Assembly: GCF_001192795.1 (NCBI RefSeq)
Contig: NZ_DF968181.1
Span: 337,475 to 401,474, forward strand
DNA: 64,000 nucleotides
Direction of reading: 5' to 3'
From: Flexilinea flocculi
GTDB lineage: Bacteria; Chloroflexota; Anaerolineae; Anaerolineales; Anaerolineaceae
Below, piece by piece: positions 38,120 to 47,352 of this stretch. The translations under genes and the position numbers were made by a program. Within the stretch, counting starts at the first letter, position 1. Each line of letters begins with the position of its first letter. The notes under the pieces are model-generated. The model was not told where the DNA came from and searched no databases. It was given only the letters and a program-made list of their open reading frames with translations.

Positions 38120-38147
38120 AAACAGTCCGGTTTTTGCCGGACTGTTT
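38120..38147. terminator. Bidirectional terminator
   Basis: AAACAGTCCGG / CCGGACTGTTT stem (11 bp) with a T-rich loop and T residues on both sides. It sits between the convergent patatin and EF-G-like genes and serves both. Confidence 0.85.
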
Positions 38148-38154
38148 TTGATCG

Positions 38155-40227
38155 TTATTTTTCGCTTTCTTTCTTTTCTTTTTCTTGAGCGCTGATAATT
38201 TCCTGTGTAATATGAGGCGGTACATTTTCGTAGGATGAAAATTCCATCTCAAATACGCCGCGGCCTCCGGTCATTGATCGAAGTTGCGTTGTATATCGCT
38301 GCATCTCAACCAGCGGAACAGAAGCTGTTACAGTACTTGCCCCTTTAACAGTATCCATACCCAGAATACGCGCTCTGCGTGTATTTAGGTCGCCCATCAC
38401 ATCGCCCATATATTCTTCAGGGACCGTAATCCGTACCGTGTAAATCGGTTCTTCCAAAACAGGGGCGGCATCAGCAAAAGCCAGTTTGAAGGCTTCGCGT
38501 CCTGCTGTTTCAAAAGCGATCGGTTTCGAGTCAACCGGGTGCTCCTTGCCATCGAATACGGAAACATACACTCCATGAATCGGGAATCCGGCAAGAACAC
38601 CTTCTTTCATGACGTTGCGGATACCTTTTTCGATAGCAGGAATATAGCTGGCGCTGATGGCTCCACCGAAGATGTCATTATGAATTTCAAATTCAGCTTC
38701 TCGATTCGGTTTTATGCGCAGATGAACTTCGCCGAATTGGCCGGAACCACCGGATTGTTTCTTGTGGCGATACATCGCTGATGCTTCTTTTGTAATGGTT
38801 TCCTGGAATGGCACACGCGGTTCTTTAATCAGTAAATTTACCTGGAATTTGCTTTCAGCACGGCGGATTGCAACATCAATATGCTGATCGCCCATACCCT
38901 GTAAAACAGTTTGGTTGGTAGCCATTTCGTTGTACCAGGAAAGGGTCATGTCTTCTTCACAAAGACGAGTCAGCGTCGGGCTGATTTTCGTAGAGTCAGC
39001 CTGTGTTTTCGGAAATACAGCGACACGATATAGTGCGCTTGGGAATTGTGGAATCGGCAGGATCAGCGGATTGTTCTTGTCGCAGAATGTATTGCTGGTA
39101 ACGGTCTCACTGAGCTTTGAAACGCAGCAAATATCTCCGGCATGAATTGTTTTGACTGGATAATTGTCTTTCCCGGATGGAACATAGAGGTTGCCATACC
39201 GTTCTTCGACGGATCGGGAATTGTTCCAGATTCTGGAATCCGAAGTCAATTGACCGGAATAAATGCGCAGATATGTCTGCTTTCCAACAAATGGATCTGC
39301 TGTGGTTTTCCATACATAGGCAGCTAACGGACCGGAGTCTGCACATTTCAGCACGACATCCGCATCATTTTTTCCCTTTGCGATAACTTGTTTTGCTTCT
39401 GTCGGATTGGGCATCAAGTTGACAAATGCATCCAAAATCGGCGCAATCCCAAGTTCAGCTCCTGCTGCAGCACAGAAAACCGGGACAAAACTGCCGGCTT
39501 TCACAGCTTTTGAAAATCCGCGCAAAATCTCTTCATCTGTCAGCTCCATCGTTTCAAAGAATTTTTCCATCAATTCTTCTTCGCCTTCAGCAGCAGCTTC
39601 TGTCAATGCCGTATGAAGTTCTTGCGCTTCCTGTTGATATTCTTCAGGAATTTCAACCACCTGATTAGAGGCTCCATCATATGCTTTCATGGATAGAATA
39701 TCGATGACACCTCTGAATTCAAGCTTTTCACCCCATGGGATTTGTGTTGGAATCAGGCGAACATCGGTATATTCAGCCAGGGTTGCCAGTGCTTTTTTGA
39801 AGTCAGCATTTTCACGATTCATTTTATTGATGACGACAATTCGCGGCAGATTGAATTTTTCAGTGTATTTCCAGGCAATCTCTGTTCCGACTTCCCGTCC
39901 TGATACAGCGTCTAATAAGATACATGCGCCGTCTGCAACACTTAGAGCCGAAATCACTTCGCCAATAAAATCGTTGTATCCTGGGGTATCCAGCACATTG
40001 ATTTTTGTATCTTTGTATTCTACTGGAATTACAGAACTGTAAAGCGAAATCGTTCGACGTTTCTCTTCATCATCAAAGTCTGAAACCGTTGTTCCATCTT
40101 CAATTTTTCCGATACGGGTAGTTGCGCCTGTAAAATGAAGAAAAACTTCAGACATCGTGGTTTTACCGGCACTGCTGTGGGATACGAGTGCGATGTTACG
40201 AATCGATTCGGTTGAATACTCTTTCAT
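38155..40227 (-). CDS. EF-G-like translational GTPase (FusA2 type)
   Basis: A 690-residue five-domain protein of the EF-G family, but of the divergent EF-G-like group rather than the main fusA. G1 is SHSSAGKTT (~16-24), G3 is DTPGYNDF (~79-86) with Tyr where canonical EF-G has the GTPase-activating His, and G4 is NKMN (~135-138). Domain IV/V stretches are present (GQFGEVHLRIKPN; RARILGMDTV; TGGRGVFEMEF). Members are thought to act under stress, in ribosome rescue or recycling; the role here is unknown. The gene stands alone, with no tRNA or ribosomal protein genes nearby. Confidence 0.88.
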   Translation of the reverse strand: MKEYSTESIRNIALVSHSSAGKTTMSEVFLHFTGATTRIGKIEDGTTVSDFDDEEKRRTISLYSSVIPVEYKDTKINVLDTPGYNDFIGEVISALSVADGACILLDAVSGREVGTEIAWKYTEKFNLPRIVVINKMNRENADFKKALATLAEYTDVRLIPTQIPWGEKLEFRGVIDILSMKAYDGASNQVVEIPEEYQQEAQELHTALTEAAAEGEEELMEKFFETMELTDEEILRGFSKAVKAGSFVPVFCAAAGAELGIAPILDAFVNLMPNPTEAKQVIAKGKNDADVVLKCADSGPLAAYVWKTTADPFVGKQTYLRIYSGQLTSDSRIWNNSRSVEERYGNLYVPSGKDNYPVKTIHAGDICCVSKLSETVTSNTFCDKNNPLILPIPQFPSALYRVAVFPKTQADSTKISPTLTRLCEEDMTLSWYNEMATNQTVLQGMGDQHIDVAIRRAESKFQVNLLIKEPRVPFQETITKEASAMYRHKKQSGGSGQFGEVHLRIKPNREAEFEIHNDIFGGAISASYIPAIEKGIRNVMKEGVLAGFPIHGVYVSVFDGKEHPVDSKPIAFETAGREAFKLAFADAAPVLEEPIYTVRITVPEEYMGDVMGDLNTRRARILGMDTVKGASTVTASVPLVEMQRYTTQLRSMTGGRGVFEMEFSSYENVPPHITQEIISAQEKEKKESEK

Positions 40228-40329
40228 TATTTCGTCCTTCTGAAAATATTAACTGGCAAGCAGTCAAATGATATATTTCTTAGCCAATCAATTTTATTTG
40301 AATAAGTTCATCTTGTCAAAGGCAGTTAA

Positions 40330-40415
40330 TCCATCCGAAATATGGGGAGGGGTTTTTATAGAATGATGTTTTTGTGCAAAGCGCAAAAACATCATTCCAA
40401 TACGAAATTCCAGTG
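40330..40415. repeat. Dispersed hairpin element copy F
   Basis: Perfect 14-bp arms GAATGATGTTTTTG (40361-40374) and CAAAAACATCATTC (40384-40397) enclose TGCAAAGCG. Left flank atccgaaatatggggag and right flank aatacgaaattcc are degenerate family ends. Confidence 0.8.
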
Positions 40416-40464
40416 AAACATACAATGAAACTGCCCGGGAAAATTGATTCGATCTGATTCATTA

Positions 40465-40508
40465 ATAAAAAATATGGATTCTCTTATAGACTTCAAAGAA
40501 AATCCATA
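40465..40508 (-). terminator. uraA terminator
   Basis: On the reverse strand TATGGATT pairs with AATCCATA. An inner TCTT/AAGA extends the stem, and six T residues follow. It lies 36 bases after the uracil permease stop. Confidence 0.65.
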
Positions 40509-40543
40509 CTGTCAATTAATCCATATGAAAATCAGAGGAATGA

Positions 40544-41932
40544 TTAGGCATTCTCATTTTCTGAAACCGGAGCGGATTTTTGCCCGATATTGAGGATCTG
40601 GTTGAGTAAAATTCCGAAAATGGCGGCTCCGGCAATGCATGGAACCTGAAGGCCGAAGAACGGAATGCTTCCGCCAAATGCATATTGTCCACCGACACCG
40701 ATGACAATGATGCTTGCGATGAGCGCAATGCTTTTCGATTCAAAAAAGCTGACCTTTTTGTCGACCATGATGGCAATACCCTGGGCAGCGATGGCACCGA
40801 AAAGAAAGATTTCCAACCCACCGATAACGGCTGTCGGGATTGCGTAAATCGCGTTGATCAACGGTGTGAAGCAGGAAATGACCATGGCGATAATGGCAGC
40901 GCCGATTAGAACCGGTACGGAGAAAACTTTTGTGATGGTCATCGCGCTGATATTTTCACCGTAATTTGTTCCGGCAGGACCGCCGATCATGGCAGAAACA
41001 ATATCACCGATACCGTCGCCGATCAGATTTAAGCCTAATTTATCCGCAATATTGTAGCGCTTTCCGGATCCTTTGATTTTTGCCAGATTATTGACATAAA
41101 TATCCAACTGATAGACATGCGCTGTGGATTCCGGGATTGTTGCGATCGCAATCGGCATGATTGCCGCTACTGCCGCCCAGGACGGTTTGGGCAGTGTGAA
41201 AATCGGGAGGGCAAAAATGCCACTGTTTACACTTTCTGAAAGTGAGCGAAAGAAATTAATTCCGGTAATTTTCCCCAGAACGAAGGCAACAATACATCCG
41301 GCAATCGGTCCGAAGAGCAGCGTGAGCTGGCTGCCAAAACCTTTTAGATAAACGGAAAGGAGGATTGTTGTCAGTAATGTTACCAGTGAAATGATCCATG
41401 CCAGATTGCTGGCAAGCGCTGCAGATGTTTCCGCTACTCCGGTCGGAACTGCGCAGGCATCTTTCAGTGCATTGGCTGCCAGTGTCAAACCGATTGCCAT
41501 GGCAATCGGACCGGTGATGGTAGCCGGGAGTACTTTTTCAATGGATTCTCTGCCAAATCGCTTGACGATAATACCGGCAACAATCGAAACCAGACCAGAC
41601 ATTACAATACCGAATTGTGCAACCCGGATCTGTCCGGATAAATCCGCGCCGGCAGCTGCTTCGGCTGCCATAATTCCTGCAATTGCGGAAATATATGAAA
41701 AACTGGATCCGTAATAAAGCGGCAGTTGTCTTCCGGTGATCAGAATGAAACAAAGCGTTGCCAGACCACTGGCGAAAATTGTTGTTGAAATTCGGAAGTT
41801 GGTAATAAGAGCCACGGCAACGGTTGCCGGGAACATTACGACGACTTGCTGGAGCGCATATAATACCAGCTTGATAAAGGGGGGACGTTCGTCCGGCAAA
41901 TAACCTAAGGTCTGAACATTTTGTTTCATCAT
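40544..41932 (-). CDS. uraA: Uracil/xanthine permease (NCS2 family)
   Basis: Proton-coupled nucleobase importer of 462 residues with about 12-14 membrane helices. The family motifs are SSFSYISAIAGIMAAEA, a central acidic PESTAHVYQLD (~264-274), and AGTNYGENISAMTITKV (~320-336), which carries the NCS2 substrate motif. GAGGAG lies five bases before the ATG. The gene follows pyrR after 33 bases, and both should be controlled by the upstream attenuator. That context makes uracil the likely substrate. Confidence 0.9.
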   Translation of the reverse strand: MMKQNVQTLGYLPDERPPFIKLVLYALQQVVVMFPATVAVALITNFRISTTIFASGLATLCFILITGRQLPLYYGSSFSYISAIAGIMAAEAAAGADLSGQIRVAQFGIVMSGLVSIVAGIIVKRFGRESIEKVLPATITGPIAMAIGLTLAANALKDACAVPTGVAETSAALASNLAWIISLVTLLTTILLSVYLKGFGSQLTLLFGPIAGCIVAFVLGKITGINFFRSLSESVNSGIFALPIFTLPKPSWAAVAAIMPIAIATIPESTAHVYQLDIYVNNLAKIKGSGKRYNIADKLGLNLIGDGIGDIVSAMIGGPAGTNYGENISAMTITKVFSVPVLIGAAIIAMVISCFTPLINAIYAIPTAVIGGLEIFLFGAIAAQGIAIMVDKKVSFFESKSIALIASIIVIGVGGQYAFGGSIPFFGLQVPCIAGAAIFGILLNQILNIGQKSAPVSENENA

Positions 41933-41965
41933 ACTTTCTCCTCAATCGATTTAAAACGAAAATAA

Positions 41966-42538
<573 letters not shown>

Positions 42539-42553
42539 TCACAGCTTTGGTAC

Positions 42554-42650
42554 AAAAAAAATCTTGTCAGATGAACTATGATCTGGCAAGATTTTCTGAA
42601 TCCAAACTCGCAAAAGGCTTATTTCAATCTTGCCGATATCACAGTATCGC
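42554..42650 (-). promoter_or_regulatory. PyrR-type attenuator with terminator and antiterminator
   Basis: On the reverse strand a terminator stem AATCTTGCCAGAT / ATCTGACAAGATT is followed by eight T (42561-42554), 31 bases before the pyrR ATG. Upstream, GGCAAGATT (42634-42626) is a perfect 9-base complement of the terminator's 5' arm (42593-42585) and would form a competing antiterminator. A further small stem CGATA/TATCG just upstream overlaps the antiterminator region and could be the PyrR-bound anti-antiterminator. The consensus PyrR-binding loop is not obvious. Confidence 0.75.
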
Positions 42651-42714
42651 GCTTAAAGATATAATTTAAAAAAAATTATATCATGAAAAATCGATGCGAT
42701 TACAAATTTCAGTA

Positions 42715-42845
42715 ATTCGAAAAATTGACTTATTGTTCCAATCAATCAGGAAAAACTTGATGTTGTGATGATGTTACGTGAAGCGTTATCATCATCACAA
42801 CATAAAAAATCCTGCCCATATTTCGAATTGCGGTACAAATTTGCG
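42715..42845. repeat. Dispersed hairpin element copy G
   Basis: A nearly full-length copy. Left end cagtaattcgaaaaattgac followed by an atcaatcaggaaaaac tract; arms ATGTTGTGATGATG (42760-42773) and CATCATCACAACAT (42790-42803), perfect over 14 bp; loop ttacgtgaagcgttat; right end cccatatttcgaattgcgg. Left and right ends are inverted repeats of each other (about aattcgaaa-at). Confidence 0.85.
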
Positions 42846-42849
42846 GTAA

Positions 42850-42985
42850 ATTGACAATTGAAGAAGCCTGTTGAGAAAAAAGAGAAATATCATGATTGTG
42901 TCGTTCTTGCGAAATGCGCAAAACCATAAGAACAGCAATAATTACTTTCTTTATGCGAAAAGTCAATCAAAATATTGAATTGTTG
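42850..42985. repeat. Dispersed hairpin element copy H, left arm deleted
   Basis: GTTCTT (42903-42908) pairs with AAGAAC (42928-42933), but the left arm lacks the bases that would match CAAAACCAT before the right arm. It reads gttcttgcgaaatgcgcaaa, as if about eight bases were lost. Right flank tatgcgaaaagtcaatcaaa then atattgaattgttg matches copies C and K. It is a tandem neighbour of copy G. Confidence 0.75.
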
Positions 42986-43215
42986 ATAAGTAGAGAATCA
43001 TGATTTATGGTATACTGAAATTTAATCAATGAGTTTCTTTATGTAATACGAAGAAATTAATATTTCTCATTTATAAATTGGAAAGCGAAATGCTTTTATT
43101 GATCAACCTGAGCTATCACTGCATTTTCTTTTCCTTACATTCAAAGTGTTTTTTCGACATGACGATTTATTTTACTGTCCCGGAATTTACTTCACGGATT
43201 GATACTTGAATTCGG

Positions 43216-43221
43216 TATAAT
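43216..43221 (+). promoter_or_regulatory. Possible -10 box of the ABC importer operon
   Basis: TATAAT in ttcggtataataag, nearly the same string as upstream of 8956. It lies about 150 bases before the ATG at 43369. No good -35 is visible at normal spacing. Confidence 0.35.
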
Positions 43222-43368
43222 AAGATTTTATTGGTGGCAAATCGGATGATCATGAAGTGTATTATCCCTGAGATGGATTACGATCAGAACATCAGATATT
43301 TCAGGTAATTAATGGTGTATCAGACACCATGTTAACATTTCAAAAATTCTATCGGAGGAAAAGAAAAA

Positions 43369-44490
43369 ATGAAAAAAGCAATTTTTGTTTCAATAATTGC
43401 GGTTATGCTGGTTGCAGCATTGGCAGGTTTTGCTCCGGCAAAACAAGATGACTTTGTCATCGGGATCATGACAGGAACGGTCTCTCAAGGAGAGGAAGAA
43501 TTCCGCGCTGCTCAAAATGCCGCAGCGAAGTACCCCGGCAAAATCATTACCGCAACGTACCCTGACAACTTCTCCAGCGAAGTTGAAACGACTGTTGCTC
43601 GAACCCTGGAATTGGCTTCCAATGGTGCAGATTTAATCGTTTTTGTTCAATCTGTTCCGGGTACTGCAGCAGCGATCGATAAAGTTCATGAAATTTATCC
43701 GGATTTCCCGTTCATCACTGGTGTTCCGGCAGAAGCTCCGGAAGTAATTTCACCCAAAGCCGGCGTTATCCTCAGCGCTGATGAAATTGCCATGGGAACG
43801 ACCATTATTGAGCAGGCAGCGAAAATGGGCGCAAAAACATTTGTTCATTATTCCTTCGCCCGCCATATGAGCTACCCAACCATTGTGGAACGCCATAAAC
43901 TGATGCAGGAAAAATGCGCAGAGCTTGGAATTCAATTCGTCGATGCAACCGCCCCGGATCCTACCGGTGATGCAGGTGTGACTGGTGCACAGCAATTCAT
44001 TCTTGAAGACCTTCCTCGCCAGGTGGAAAAATACGGTAAAGAGACAGCATTCTTCAATACCAACTGCGGTATGCAGCCTGCAATGATTCAAGCTGTTCTT
44101 GCAACCGGAGCCTACTATCCGCAGCAGTGCTGCCCATCCCCGTACCATGGTTATCCGGATGCATTGGGAATCGAAATTCCGGAAGACAAACAGGGTAATG
44201 TCGAATTCATCGTCGAACAAATCACCAAGAAAATTGCTGAAGCCGGTATGACGGGTCACTTTTCAACCTGGCCGGTTCCGATCAATATGGCTATGATTGG
44301 CGCTGGTGTTGAATATGGTTTCGATTATTTGAATGGCGAAATCGACTCCTTGGCTGACATGGATCATTGGAAGAAACTGCTGGATGAACAAGCCGGTGGA
44401 GAAGGCAAGATTAAGATTTCACCTTTGACCTTAGATGGCGTAACTTATGACAACTACTTCATGCTGTTGTCTGACTATATTACCTTCTAA
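43369..44490 (+). CDS. DUF3798-like ABC substrate-binding protein
   Basis: A 373-residue exported protein with a signal peptide (AIFVSIIAVMLVAALAGFAPA) but no lipobox Cys. The mature part has the periplasmic-binding-protein I-type alternation, starting FVIGIMTGTVSQGEEEFRAA and continuing with GADLIVFVQSVPGT and a conserved-looking FNTNCGMQPAMIQAV. It appears closest to the DUF3798 family, whose ligand is unknown. Cys residues CG and QQCCPSPYHGYP (~249-260) are unusual for an exported anaerobe protein. It heads an operon with an ATPase and two permeases, so it should be the receptor of that importer. Confidence 0.8.
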   Translation: MKKAIFVSIIAVMLVAALAGFAPAKQDDFVIGIMTGTVSQGEEEFRAAQNAAAKYPGKIITATYPDNFSSEVETTVARTLELASNGADLIVFVQSVPGTAAAIDKVHEIYPDFPFITGVPAEAPEVISPKAGVILSADEIAMGTTIIEQAAKMGAKTFVHYSFARHMSYPTIVERHKLMQEKCAELGIQFVDATAPDPTGDAGVTGAQQFILEDLPRQVEKYGKETAFFNTNCGMQPAMIQAVLATGAYYPQQCCPSPYHGYPDALGIEIPEDKQGNVEFIVEQITKKIAEAGMTGHFSTWPVPINMAMIGAGVEYGFDYLNGEIDSLADMDHWKKLLDEQAGGEGKIKISPLTLDGVTYDNYFMLLSDYITF

Positions 44491-44536
44491 GAAAAAGAGT
44501 AAATCCTCAATAAATTGTCTGATTTTTAAAAATGAT

Positions 44537-44564
44537 TATATCCGTCCGTTTTCGGACGGATATA
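44537..44564 (+). terminator. Attenuating terminator after the binding-protein gene
   Basis: Perfect 12-bp stem TATATCCGTCCG / CGGACGGATATA with TTTT loop, then aaatcttttt. Placed between the binding protein and the ATPase gene, it would lower transporter expression relative to the receptor. Confidence 0.7.
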
Positions 44565-44696
44565 AATCTTTTTGTGGGGTAAGTATCTTAAATTTTTATA
44601 AGTTTTTTATTCATTGAAGCTTTTTTTTTGACAGTAAAAAAAAGCGCTTCAATAAATAAAAATAAAATTCTTTATCTTTTGTTTTGGAGGTATCCT

Positions 44697-46301
44697 TTGG
44701 AACCTGAATATATCCTGAAAATGGAAAAAATTTCCAAAGAATATTTTGGCAATCAAGTGTTGAAAAATGTTTCGCTGCTGGTTAAAAAAGGTGAAATTCA
44801 CGCCCTGGTCGGTGAAAATGGGGCAGGAAAATCGACACTGATGAACATCTTATTCGGAATGCCGGTAATTCATTCAACGGGAGGATTTAATGGCTCTGTC
44901 AGTTTGGATGGAAAACCGGTTGAAATTGCTTCGCCGCTGGCAGCGATGGAAAATGGTATTGGCATGGTTCACCAGGAATTCATGCTCATTCCCAGCTTCA
45001 CAATCACCGAGAATATCAAAATAGGCCGCGAAATCTGCAATCCGGGATTTGCAAGCAGATTATTGCGTACAAAATATCTCGAAAAAATCAATATGGTGAA
45101 AATGGCTCAAGATTCCAGAATCGCTCTGGATCATGTTGGCATGGGAATTGATGAATACGCACGCGTTGCCGGTCTGCCGATTGGTTATCAGCAATTTATT
45201 GAGATTGCACGGGAAATTGACAAAACCGGAATTAAAGTCCTGGTTTTTGATGAACCGACCGCAGTGTTGACTGAATCCGAAGCCAATCAGTTAATGAATG
45301 TGATGCGCAGAATTGCCTCCGAAGGAATTTCAATCATCTTCATAACGCATCGTTTGGAAGAAGTGATGGCTGTCGCAGATACGATCACTGTCCTACGCGA
45401 TGGCGAACTGGTGGGAATACGCAAGAATCACGAAACATCCGTGGAAGAGTTGGCTGAGATGATGATCGGGCGGCATATTGAAAGCATGGCAGGCAAGGAA
45501 ACGACCGATCGTGATATCCGTTTTGATAAACTGGCTCTTGAAACGAAAAATTTTTATGTCGACATGCCCGGAGAATATGTCAAAGGGATTAATCTCGAAG
45601 TACGGCAGGGAGAAATTTTCGGTATCGGCGGATTAGCTGGCCAAGGGAAAATTGGTATCCCCAACGGAATTATGGGATTGTTTCCTGCAGAAGGACAGGT
45701 GAAACTGTTTGGCAAAGAACTGAACCTGAACAACATGGGTGAAGCATTAAAGAATCAAGCTGCCTTTGTGTCCGAAGATCGGCGTGGCGTTGGTTTGCTG
45801 CTGGAGGATTCCATTGAGTTAAACATCGTCTTTTCTGCAATGCAGACGCAAAACCAATACCTGAAAAAAATTGGATTTCTGACACAGATCAATAAGACCG
45901 AAATTCATGATTTTGCCCAGCGAATGATCAAAACGCTGGATATCCGTTGTACGGGTTCAAAACAGCACGTTGGAAGCTTATCCGGCGGAAATCAACAAAA
46001 AGTATGTCTGGCAAAAGCGTTGGCGTTAAATCCGCGTATACTGTTTGTCTCAGAACCGACCCGTGGCATCGATATTGGTGCAAAAAAACTGGTTTTAAAT
46101 GAATTGTTAAAATTGAATCGGGAAAAAGGGGTTACCATTGTGATGATTTCCAGTGAACTGGTTGAATTGCGATCAATCTGCGATCGGATTGCCATCGTTT
46201 CCGATGGCAAATTGGTCCAGATCCTTCCTCCGGATGCCAGCGATGTCGATTTTGGTCTTGCGATGTCTGGCACACACACAAAGGAGGTTGCAAATGACTG
46301 A
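44697..46301 (+). CDS. Dual-domain ABC transporter ATPase (RbsA/BmpA-associated type)
   Basis: A 534-residue protein with two fused nucleotide-binding domains, energising the importer at the inner membrane face. Domain 1 has Walker A GENGAGKST (~40-48) and Walker B VLVFDEPTA, with an off-consensus signature (LPIGYQQFIEIA). Domain 2 has a degenerate Walker A (GLAGQGKIG), a good signature LSGGNQQKV and Walker B reading ILFVSEPTRGID, with Ser in place of the usual Asp. This asymmetry suggests one functional hydrolysis site. The start is TTG, chosen because GGAGG lies six bases upstream; a longer TTG frame (44628) has no such site. Confidence 0.85.
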   Translation: MEPEYILKMEKISKEYFGNQVLKNVSLLVKKGEIHALVGENGAGKSTLMNILFGMPVIHSTGGFNGSVSLDGKPVEIASPLAAMENGIGMVHQEFMLIPSFTITENIKIGREICNPGFASRLLRTKYLEKINMVKMAQDSRIALDHVGMGIDEYARVAGLPIGYQQFIEIAREIDKTGIKVLVFDEPTAVLTESEANQLMNVMRRIASEGISIIFITHRLEEVMAVADTITVLRDGELVGIRKNHETSVEELAEMMIGRHIESMAGKETTDRDIRFDKLALETKNFYVDMPGEYVKGINLEVRQGEIFGIGGLAGQGKIGIPNGIMGLFPAEGQVKLFGKELNLNNMGEALKNQAAFVSEDRRGVGLLLEDSIELNIVFSAMQTQNQYLKKIGFLTQINKTEIHDFAQRMIKTLDIRCTGSKQHVGSLSGGNQQKVCLAKALALNPRILFVSEPTRGIDIGAKKLVLNELLKLNREKGVTIVMISSELVELRSICDRIAIVSDGKLVQILPPDASDVDFGLAMSGTHTKEVAND

Positions 46302-47352
46302 TCGACTCAAATCAGTTTACCAAAGTCTGGGTTTGCCCCGTATCATTATTATCCTGTTTTTCTTCGCTTTATTGATCAGCGCGGGTTTGCTCGGCTTGAA
46401 TGTTCCATCCATGTTTGGAGATGTCCTGGTTCGGGTTGGAATGAATGGCGTCCTTGTTCTGGCGATGATTCCTTCAATTCAATGCGGTATTGGATTGAAT
46501 TTTGGACTTTCCATCGGAATTATTGCCGGTCTTCTCGGCGGTGTGACAAGTATTCAATTAGGACTGACAGGGTTTACCGGATTTACTTTTGCGATAGCGC
46601 TCGGTGTTTTGCTTTCGATTCCGCTTGGAATTTTATATGGCATGTTGTTGAACCGGATTAAAGGCGCGGAGATGACCGTCTCAACCTATGTCGGTTTTTC
46701 AGTCATTGCACTGATGAACATCTTCTGGCTGTTGATCCCGTTTAATAGTCCATCCCTGATTTTCGCCATTGGTGGCGGACTACGCGTCACAGTGGATCTT
46801 TCTTCTTTTTATAAACACATATTAAATGATTTTCTCGCATTCAATATCAATACGCCATCCGGCGTCATCACTTTCCCGACTGGCTTGTATCTCTTTTTAG
46901 CGTTATGCTGTTTTCTTGTCTGGCTGTTTCTGCGATCAAAGCCTGGAATCGCGATGTCCGCTGCCGGAATTAACGGAAAATTCGCGCTGGCAGCCGGTAT
47001 CAATGAGAATAAAACCAGGATTCTGGGAACCACATTATCCACAGCGCTTTCTGCAGTAGGTATTATCGTTTATGCGCAAAGTTATGGCTTCTACCAGCTT
47101 TATAACGCACCTTTGATGATGAGTTTTGCGGCAGCCGCCGGTGTCTTGATCGGAGGGGCAAGTGTCACACGCTCGAAGATTTTTCATGTTCTGATCGGAA
47201 CGTTTCTGTTCCAGGGTTTATTAGTACTGGGTTTGCCTGTTGCGAACCAGTTGATGCCTGAAGGAAATCTGTCGGAAGTGATTCGAATTATTGTATCGAA
47301 TGGCATCATTCTTTATGCCCTCACAAAATCACAAGGGGGAAAAAATGAATAA
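46294..47352 (+). CDS. ABC transporter permease 1 (ribose/nucleoside-type)
   Basis: A 352-residue membrane subunit with about eight to ten helices, of the BPD_transp_2 family. Family stretches are GLNFGLSIGIIAGLLGG, the coupling segment LLNRIKGAEMTVSTYVGF, and GINENKTRILGTTLSTALSA, then AAAGVLIGGASV. The start is ATG 46294, behind AAGGAGG, overlapping the ATPase stop by 8 bases. A longer frame from 46153 runs through the ATPase gene and is rejected. It pairs with permease 2 to form the channel. Confidence 0.87.
   Translation: MTDRLKSVYQSLGLPRIIIILFFFALLISAGLLGLNVPSMFGDVLVRVGMNGVLVLAMIPSIQCGIGLNFGLSIGIIAGLLGGVTSIQLGLTGFTGFTFAIALGVLLSIPLGILYGMLLNRIKGAEMTVSTYVGFSVIALMNIFWLLIPFNSPSLIFAIGGGLRVTVDLSSFYKHILNDFLAFNINTPSGVITFPTGLYLFLALCCFLVWLFLRSKPGIAMSAAGINGKFALAAGINENKTRILGTTLSTALSAVGIIVYAQSYGFYQLYNAPLMMSFAAAAGVLIGGASVTRSKIFHVLIGTFLFQGLLVLGLPVANQLMPEGNLSEVIRIIVSNGIILYALTKSQGGKNE

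Noticed and set aside
42715-42985. CRISPR array from neighbouring repeat copies
   Set aside because: Only two copies, each palindromic and far apart, without uniform spacers or cas genes.
43750-44259. 169-codon reverse frame within the binding-protein gene
   Set aside because: Shadow of the binding-protein gene. The plus strand has a clear signal peptide, start and family pattern.
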